From Lentisphaerota bacterium (GTDB lineage: Bacteria; Verrucomicrobiota; Kiritimatiellia; RFP12; UBA3636): a DNA stretch of 27,405 nt. Shown piece after piece: positions 22,370 to 27,405 of this stretch (its first letter is position 1; each line of letters starts with the position of its first letter). The stretch covers positions 1 through 27,405 of the forward strand of contig JALHHX010000010.1 of the NCBI GenBank assembly GCA_022837245.1, in the 5' to 3' direction. A model generated the notes under the pieces. It made no database searches and had not been told where the DNA came from. It saw nothing but the letters and a program-made list of their open reading frames with translations. Position numbers and translations under genes: made by a program.

Positions 22370-23005
22370 ATGAAAACGTTCACCAAGATAGCCCTTATTC
22401 TAGCGGCCTTGATCGCCATTCCGTTTCTAGTCGAATTGATTATCAGTTCATACGACATCGCCACAAACCCTTGGACTCTGCCAAACTCCGTGGTGGCGGA
22501 AGGCGGATTTGTCCGGGAGGGCGCCAACAGGCGAGAGTTCCGCGAACCCCGTTTTAGAGCAAGGGGGTTGCAGTTCTATTTCTTGGCGACGGATCTATCG
22601 CCCGCGGAGGCGGACTCGCTTGCGGAAACCGTGACAGGCAAGGTGACGTTCTCAAGGGAGGGGGGCGAAACCGGCTCCTACGATTTCCGGCTCGCCCCCC
22701 AGTTGCGCAAAGAGATTGGATCGGTGGGCATAGAGAGCGAAGGCGAGAGGGCGGGCGAGCTCAAGCTGCTTGACAAAACGCTTGTCGAAGGACATATCGT
22801 GCCAGCCTCAAAAGCAGACGAGGCTGAAGCGGCGAGGTTGGCCGGTTTCGAACTGGAGCTAGGCGAGACCGTGGACTTGACGTTCACATTCGAAGGACAG
22901 TTGCCACTCTCGTCAAGTCTGAAATTCTCCTATTCAAAAGCACCGGATTCAATTCTGCACGGCACTTTCCTGGGAGACGTCTTGGATTCCATCATCCACC
23001 GCTAG
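22370..23005 (+). CDS. Membrane-anchored protein of unknown function
   Basis: A 211-residue protein I do not recognise. Residues 1-4 are MKTF, then residues 7-26 form a hydrophobic helix (IALILAALIAIPFLVELI) that could be a signal anchor or uncleaved signal peptide; no lipobox cysteine is present. The rest is polar with alternating strands, suggesting a beta-rich extracytoplasmic domain with no cysteines. It starts 24 bases after tRNA-Ser, with no good ribosome site, so it may be co-transcribed with the tRNA. Its codon use looks like that of its neighbours and the frame is uninterrupted, with the third-position GC expected of a real gene. A hairpin at 23061-23087 follows. No function is assigned. 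Confidence 0.7.
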   Translation: MKTFTKIALILAALIAIPFLVELIISSYDIATNPWTLPNSVVAEGGFVREGANRREFREPRFRARGLQFYFLATDLSPAEADSLAETVTGKVTFSREGGETGSYDFRLAPQLRKEIGSVGIESEGERAGELKLLDKTLVEGHIVPASKADEAEAARLAGFELELGETVDLTFTFEGQLPLSSSLKFSYSKAPDSILHGTFLGDVLDSIIHR

Positions 23006-23060
23006 CCAGCAGCTAGCGCGGCAACCCCCGCCAGAGACCTCGAGGAGCGTTTTACTTTAT

Positions 23061-23087
23061 CCCCACAAGCAAGCACCTGCTTTGGGG
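23061..23087 (+). terminator. Hairpin between convergent genes, possible terminator
   Basis: CCCCACAAGCA (23061-23071) pairs with TGCTTTGGGG (23078-23087): ten pairs, one bulged C and a six-base loop. The following GGCTTTATT is only weakly T-rich on the + strand, and the - strand side has no T-run. It lies 55 bases past the + gene and just past the end of the - strand gene, so it may slow both polymerases. Confidence 0.4.
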
Positions 23088-23094
23088 GCTTTAT

Positions 23095-24165
23095 TCAGGG
23101 CTTCTGATGCGTAAGGCCTAGCGGCGCAACGCCATTCACAAAGTAGAACCCGACATTGCAGCCTACGGCGCGCTCGTGGTTGCCGTCCTGGTGGTTGAGC
23201 TTATGCAGGTTGGGCGTGTCCTTCGATTTGGGGTCGGTGTTGGCGGGATCGGGTTCTGAATCCCAGCATATGAGAGTGGCGGATCCACCACCGTCCATGT
23301 TCATAGCGCTGTCCGCGCCGAAATACAACATCCATTCGCAAGCCTCATATGGAGTGGCACCCATGCTGTAGTCCGGTTGGCGCCCGTCGATGGCGCAAAT
23401 CGTCAGATACCGCTTGTCCTTGGAGAGGCCGTACACCGTCCGCGGCATCGCCCCGTCTGGCGTATTCTTAGTGAGGATATTCCCATCCTTGAGGATCATC
23501 TCCCACCCCGACACCGCGTGCAGGACGTTAGTGAGCAATTCATCGCGCGCCACGTTACGGAATTCAACATGCCCGTCGCGGTACATGACGAAGCTAGGGA
23601 AGCCGATGGGCGGCGATACCATCTCGCCATCTGAGACGATGAGGCTCATGTTGTCCGCATAACGATGTGTGAACGGCTTCTCCCACGGAAGCCACTGCGC
23701 GTTATTTGCGGCAAGCCGCATGTCAAGCCCTCGTCCACCTTCAGAGACAGGACGCCGCGCATCAAGCAGGAAGTCACGTGTGGTTTGGCGGCGAGTTCGA
23801 ACCTTAAGCGGACGGTTTGTGTAATCCGGCATGGGTCGTCCCCAGTCCTTGTCTCGTCCTGTAACGAGCATACGAAGATTAGGATCTGTCAGATCGATCC
23901 GGGCACACGCCCCTTTCATTAGCCGCGGCTTCTCAACCGCAAACGAAGTGCGTCGTATGCTGGGATGCACCTCGACGGCATCATTCCAGTCGAACACCCG
24001 TCCACCGAACTCCATGCCATGCGAAGTCGGCGAGGCAACGGAAGCAACCGGCGTGTCGGCTGCTCCCGACAAGGCGGACCGGCCGACAATTAGGACGGCA
24101 AGTGAAAAGCTCTTTGTCCGGACAAAGTTTTCTTTCACCTGCATTCTCAACTCATCAGCAATCAT
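23095..24165 (-). CDS. Secreted phosphodiester glycosidase (NAGPA domain)
   Basis: A 356-residue protein with the NAGPA (DUF2233-type) domain, related to the enzyme that removes GlcNAc from GlcNAc-1-phosphodiester-linked mannose in animals. Bacterial members are thought to cleave sugar-1-phosphodiesters in cell-wall or exopolysaccharide glycans. Seen: LTICAIDGRQPDYSMGATPYE followed by the hallmark MNMDGGGSATLI, and RAVGCNVGFY at the end. The N-terminus has a basic stretch, a hydrophobic SFSLAVLIVG and a likely cleavage after SALSGA, so it is probably exported. The ATG at 24165 has no clear ribosome site and lies 6 bases after the beta-helix gene's stop, suggesting coupling; an in-frame ATG seven codons later is an alternative. 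A 16-base palindrome lies in its 5' coding part. Confidence 0.8.
   Translation of the reverse strand: MIADELRMQVKENFVRTKSFSLAVLIVGRSALSGAADTPVASVASPTSHGMEFGGRVFDWNDAVEVHPSIRRTSFAVEKPRLMKGACARIDLTDPNLRMLVTGRDKDWGRPMPDYTNRPLKVRTRRQTTRDFLLDARRPVSEGGRGLDMRLAANNAQWLPWEKPFTHRYADNMSLIVSDGEMVSPPIGFPSFVMYRDGHVEFRNVARDELLTNVLHAVSGWEMILKDGNILTKNTPDGAMPRTVYGLSKDKRYLTICAIDGRQPDYSMGATPYEACEWMLYFGADSAMNMDGGGSATLICWDSEPDPANTDPKSKDTPNLHKLNHQDGNHERAVGCNVGFYFVNGVAPLGLTHQKP
24112..24127. repeat. Perfect 16-base palindrome CTTTGTCCGGACAAAG
   Basis: The two halves CTTTGTCC and GGACAAAG are exact reverse complements with no spacer. It falls in the signal-peptide coding part of the NAGPA gene. It may be an operator or a chance palindrome; the reading frame alone does not explain it. 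Confidence 0.6.
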
Positions 24166-24171
24166 TCGGTT

Positions 24172-27100
24172 CTAGCGAACCATCATAAGCGATGGCGCGG
24201 TGAAAACCTCATAGGCGCCGATGTCGACGGCCTTACCAGAGATGCGCGGGTTGCCGTCCAGATCGAACGCAGTTGGTTCGCCTTTTGCCATCCAGAGCTG
24301 ATTCGTACCAGCGTCTATGCATGGTGAGCCGAACAACAGTCGGAAGTTGCCCGCCCCTGGCAAACGGAAGAGCGGGTCGGCAGAGATGGAGTTGACCGGG
24401 GTGATTGTGTAACCGGCGTAGTTCAAGGTGTTGCCAAAGACATCGCAGTTCAGCGCCGTGATCGTCATGCTATTCGCATTCCTGTTTAGCCCGTAGTTGT
24501 TCTCCATCACAATGCTGTTGCGCAGCGTGAGCGTCTGGGCACCCCAGTCCTTGGTCGTGAAGCCGTGGCCCGTGTTGTCGTAGATCACAGAGTTGTCGAC
24601 TGAAAGCCCCGTACTGTCGCCGCCCAAGTAGATGCCGTTGCCCGTGTTCTTGTAGATCTGGGCCTGCCGTACCGTCACGTTGAGGTTGGCTCCGGCTCCG
24701 TCTCGTCCTTCGCAGGAGAATCCCGTGCCCGTATTGGCACTACTCACAAGACGGTCGAAGAAGGCGTATGGGCTGTAGAAAAGAAACACGCCATGGCTCT
24801 TGCCTCGCTGGAAACTGCACGAGGCGACTGTAGCTCGCGCCGACGAATCGAGACGCAATCCCTGCGAACTGCTGACGTCCGCGCGGCAGCGGATCAACGA
24901 GCACTCAGGCGCGTTGCGCAGCACGATGCCGTAGGACGGCGCGTTCGTCACTGCCAGTCCCTCGATCGCCACATGCGCGGCGTTGAGAGTCAGAGTCTCA
25001 CCGGATCCAGGCCCCTTGAGGATCGCGCCGGGCTCAGCCACGATCTGCACTGGCGCCGTCGGGGAGCCGTCGGCAGTCCACGCCCAAGGCCCGGTGTAGA
25101 GACCGGACGCGATCGTGACGGTGTCGCCTGGGCCGGCAACGCTGGAGGCCTTGTTCAGCGAGGCGAACGCGTCATCAGGCGACAGCCCGTTGTTGGCGTC
25201 GCTTCCATTGGTGTTCACGTAAAAGTGCTCTGGCGTTCCAAGGGAGACCCCGTCGTCGAAGATGACGCCAAAGTTCTCGCCGTCGCTCGCGGCGCCGATT
25301 GCCGGGGAATCCGCAAAAAACCGGAGATCGTCATTCGGGAAGTCCACGAAACCCGGAGCCGCCTGTACGATGTTTGCGCCCCGATTCGCCTTGGCGGTGA
25401 TGTCGAAGCCGTTGCCCCATACCAGCGTATGCAGGAGAGTGCCTTGGTTGGCATCCCAGCTCGCGTCGATGCCACCCATGTTGTTGTAAACCGAAATGCT
25501 GTTGCTGATTATTATTCCGCTAGACCCCGGCCCCCAGAAAATGCCCGAGCCGCGGTTGCCAACGAACCCACAATGATTGAAGACCGAGTTAGGGCAGCCA
25601 CGGAGATAGATCCCGTGGGAAGAATTCCGAAGGGCAAGAACGCGCTCTGTCCATGTGCGCCAGCTCGTCGCGCTTTCGTTCATCCAGACGCCGTATTCAG
25701 AATTACGCTCGGCATTCAGATTCTCCAGCCGGCAGTCGGCGCTGTACTCGATTGCGATTCCATGTTTGGCGTTTCGGGAATAAGAACCGCCTATTACCTC
25801 AACGTCAAAGGCACGCAGCAGACGCATTCCGTATGATGAATTGGCTTCAGAGACGCAGTTGCTGAAGACGCATGAATATGCCCATTCAGTAGATAATCCA
25901 TACGACAACGCCGTGCTGGCCGAAACACCCGAGACCTCGACGTACGCTGCGTTTGCGAGGTTGATCCCCGTCGATGTAGCATCTAGCGCCACTTCCCCAC
26001 CCGCCATGAAGCGGATGGGCTTTGTGGCGCTTCCCGTAGCCGAAATAGTCGCCGTTCCTTCGTAACCGCCCGCTGCGATGTTCACTGTGTCGCCGGGTGT
26101 CTTCGCCACATCCGCTGCGCGCTGGATGGTCGCGAAAGCGCCAGTGACGGGATCCGCCGTGTCGTTCAGACCAGAGGCTGTGTCATGCCCGTCACCGCGC
26201 ACATAGTATGTCGTCCCAGTTGGGAGAGCGACAACCGTGTTGGGGTACAGCCCAAGATGGGTGCCGTCCGAGGCGAGGTTCAAAGCTGCAGAATCCGCGT
26301 AAAGCCGGAAATCCCCATTGAAAGGATCGACGAAAGATGGCGCCCCGTAAGTGATGCCAGAAATCGAATACCCGGGAGGGTTCCCAACAGCGACGAATCC
26401 CGATGGATATATGAGCGTGTCGCGGAACTGGGAATAGGCGGTGCTCCCGCCATCTATGGTGAAGCTGCCGGTGTAGGCGACGATGCTGTTGCTGACGACA
26501 AGATACGTCCTGTGATTGTGGTAAACGCCAGACCTGTTGCCCACGAGAACGCTTCTGTCGATGTACAGGGCGCCAGGTTCGACTAGATTCGCGACTCTCT
26601 CCGAGTTGCGGTCAAATACGCACCGCTCGGCCATGAACCATGAATTCGCGGTTGCAGTCCTGAGGTTGATCGCTGTGCCGTTCTCACGGAAATTGCAAAC
26701 GGAAGCGCTGTCTCCGCTGCCCGCTGCGTCGTAGTGCAAGGCTGTAGTCGTGTTCTTGAGGAAACTGCAGTTTTCATACCTGACGTTCGTAGAGCTTGTT
26801 TTTATATAAACCCCGTATGGCGCTGATGAGAACACGCAGTCTGAAAAGACACAATCGGCCGCCGCACTGAGATCAACGTTGCGCGAAGTAGCTTTAGTAA
26901 CGGTAAGTCCATCGAAAATGAACCAACTCAGATTGTCAGCCGCGATTCCGCTCGCCCGCACCGATTCGCCGTCTATGACAACGCTGTCTCCAGGCGCGGC
27001 CATGATGGAGTTGGGGGCGCCGCTCGCGCCGCCGTTGTCCGCGGCCAGCGTCACGGTCTCCGGATAGACGCCGCCCGCGACGAGGATCGTGGCGTCCGAC

Positions 27101-27273
27101 GTGCTTGTGAAGGCCGGGCTGTCCACCGCTGCCTGGATGGTGGTGTAGGCATCGGCCCACGAGGTGCCGTTGTTGGCGCCAGTTGCCGCTGCATCCACGT
27201 ATATCGTGGCCGCTGAAGCCATGCCGGCAATTCCTGCTAGAATCAATCCAAGAACCTGTGTCATCTTTTTCAT
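24172..27273 (-). CDS. Secreted right-handed beta-helix protein with three internal modules
   Basis: A 1033-residue exported protein. I start at the ATG at 27273 because GGAG lies 6 bases upstream; an ATG at 27285 overlaps that site. The signal peptide is MKKMTQVLGLILAGIAGMASA, cut before ATIYVD. Three modules of about 330 residues follow (about 23-352, 353-682, 683-1033). Each opens with a Y-V-x-x-x-G-x-D/N-x-x-x-G strand (IYVDAAATG, YYVRGDGHD, FYVNTNGSD) and a GDTVxIAxGxY-type stretch, then parallel beta-helix turns rich in N, S and C, and closes with an xFVDPxxxDFRLxADS-like line. The last module ends SPCIDAGT...DIGAYE, like choice-of-anchor Q proteins. This fold occurs in pectate lyase-like and glycan-binding surface proteins. 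No catalytic triad was identifiable, so it may bind or process polysaccharide. It is in one operon with the NAGPA gene downstream. Confidence 0.85.
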   Translation of the reverse strand: MKKMTQVLGLILAGIAGMASAATIYVDAAATGANNGTSWADAYTTIQAAVDSPAFTSTSDATILVAGGVYPETVTLAADNGGASGAPNSIMAAPGDSVVIDGESVRASGIAADNLSWFIFDGLTVTKATSRNVDLSAAADCVFSDCVFSSAPYGVYIKTSSTNVRYENCSFLKNTTTALHYDAAGSGDSASVCNFRENGTAINLRTATANSWFMAERCVFDRNSERVANLVEPGALYIDRSVLVGNRSGVYHNHRTYLVVSNSIVAYTGSFTIDGGSTAYSQFRDTLIYPSGFVAVGNPPGYSISGITYGAPSFVDPFNGDFRLYADSAALNLASDGTHLGLYPNTVVALPTGTTYYVRGDGHDTASGLNDTADPVTGAFATIQRAADVAKTPGDTVNIAAGGYEGTATISATGSATKPIRFMAGGEVALDATSTGINLANAAYVEVSGVSASTALSYGLSTEWAYSCVFSNCVSEANSSYGMRLLRAFDVEVIGGSYSRNAKHGIAIEYSADCRLENLNAERNSEYGVWMNESATSWRTWTERVLALRNSSHGIYLRGCPNSVFNHCGFVGNRGSGIFWGPGSSGIIISNSISVYNNMGGIDASWDANQGTLLHTLVWGNGFDITAKANRGANIVQAAPGFVDFPNDDLRFFADSPAIGAASDGENFGVIFDDGVSLGTPEHFYVNTNGSDANNGLSPDDAFASLNKASSVAGPGDTVTIASGLYTGPWAWTADGSPTAPVQIVAEPGAILKGPGSGETLTLNAAHVAIEGLAVTNAPSYGIVLRNAPECSLIRCRADVSSSQGLRLDSSARATVASCSFQRGKSHGVFLFYSPYAFFDRLVSSANTGTGFSCEGRDGAGANLNVTVRQAQIYKNTGNGIYLGGDSTGLSVDNSVIYDNTGHGFTTKDWGAQTLTLRNSIVMENNYGLNRNANSMTITALNCDVFGNTLNYAGYTITPVNSISADPLFRLPGAGNFRLLFGSPCIDAGTNQLWMAKGEPTAFDLDGNPRISGKAVDIGAYEVFTAPSLMMVR

Positions 27274-27380
27274 GAAATGCTCCATCGGTTTGTTTTGTAT
27301 AAGTCAAATCACTAGCATCCCATAGGCTTGATTTTAATTCAGCCACCTAGCTGGAACCCACGGCATGCTGGTACCTCGTG

Positions 27381-27386
27381 ATTATA
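27381..27386 (-). promoter_or_regulatory. Likely -10 box upstream of the beta-helix operon
   Basis: TATAAT on the - strand, about 110 bases before the ATG. Its -35 would fall at or beyond the window edge, so it cannot be checked. The remaining 27287-27405 bases hold no gene. Confidence 0.4.
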
Positions 27387-27405
27387 TCAGATGAACCTTA
27401 AGTAT

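Noticed and set aside
24793..25836. 347-codon + strand frame opposite the beta-helix gene
   Set aside because: Arginine-rich translation with no motif; lies wholly within the repeat-rich secreted protein gene.
1..27405. CRISPR arrays, insertion sequences, prophage genes, rRNA
   Set aside because: No spaced direct repeats, transposase, integrase or rRNA motifs were seen in the window.

Overview
The window reads as a dense, GC-rich chromosomal segment of a probably anaerobic, carbohydrate-degrading bacterium. Hcp/ferredoxin nitrosative-stress genes, many glycan enzymes without oxidative partners, and a secreted right-handed beta-helix protein with a choice-of-anchor-Q-like C-terminus would suit a PVC-group bacterium (Kiritimatiellota or Lentisphaerota type). 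That placement is an inference from gene content and style, not from a marker phylogeny.

Layout. (1) 1-2605, + strand: the C-terminal end of an Rrf2-type iron-sulfur regulator, a 4Fe-4S ferredoxin and hydroxylamine reductase/hybrid cluster protein (hcp), closed by a strong terminator. (2) 2623-4566, - strand: a GH127 beta-L-arabinofuranosidase-type enzyme. (3) 4834-13477, + strand: nine tightly packed genes, namely FGGY kinase, cytosolic ceramidase-like hydrolase, NagB-like deaminase/isomerase, NagA deacetylase, SIS isomerase, archaeal-type TIM-family isomerase, YjbQ/UPF0047, GH4 glycosidase and PIG-L deacetylase. Only 80 bp at most separates any two, and several overlap. (4) 13478-13699: a structured intergenic region with inverted TTGGAGGGCG boxes, which looks like a small repeat element. 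(5) 13700-16297, - strand: the classic rpsO-pnp pair with an extended -10 promoter. (6) 16510-17724, +: a Gfo/Idh/MocA oxidoreductase. (7) 17768-22066, -: a 1432-residue glycogen debranching enzyme that fuses a GH13 domain to a GH133 domain. (8) 22253-22345, +: tRNA-Ser(GCU), followed by a small membrane-anchored protein of unknown function. (9) 23095-27273, -: a secreted, internally triplicated beta-helix protein and a NAGPA-type phosphodiester glycosidase in one operon.

How it fits together. The nine-gene operon looks like an intracellular pathway for an acetylated amino sugar glycoside. GH4 would cleave it, PIG-L and NagA would deacetylate, the kinase would phosphorylate, and the NagB-like, SIS and TIM-like enzymes would deaminate and isomerise toward triose phosphates. 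No transporter is encoded in it. The substrate is not evident, and the ceramidase-like protein, YjbQ and the altered NagB-like active site do not belong to the textbook GlcNAc route. This is the best candidate for an undescribed system here. The secreted NAGPA/beta-helix pair could feed related sugars from outside, but that link is speculative.
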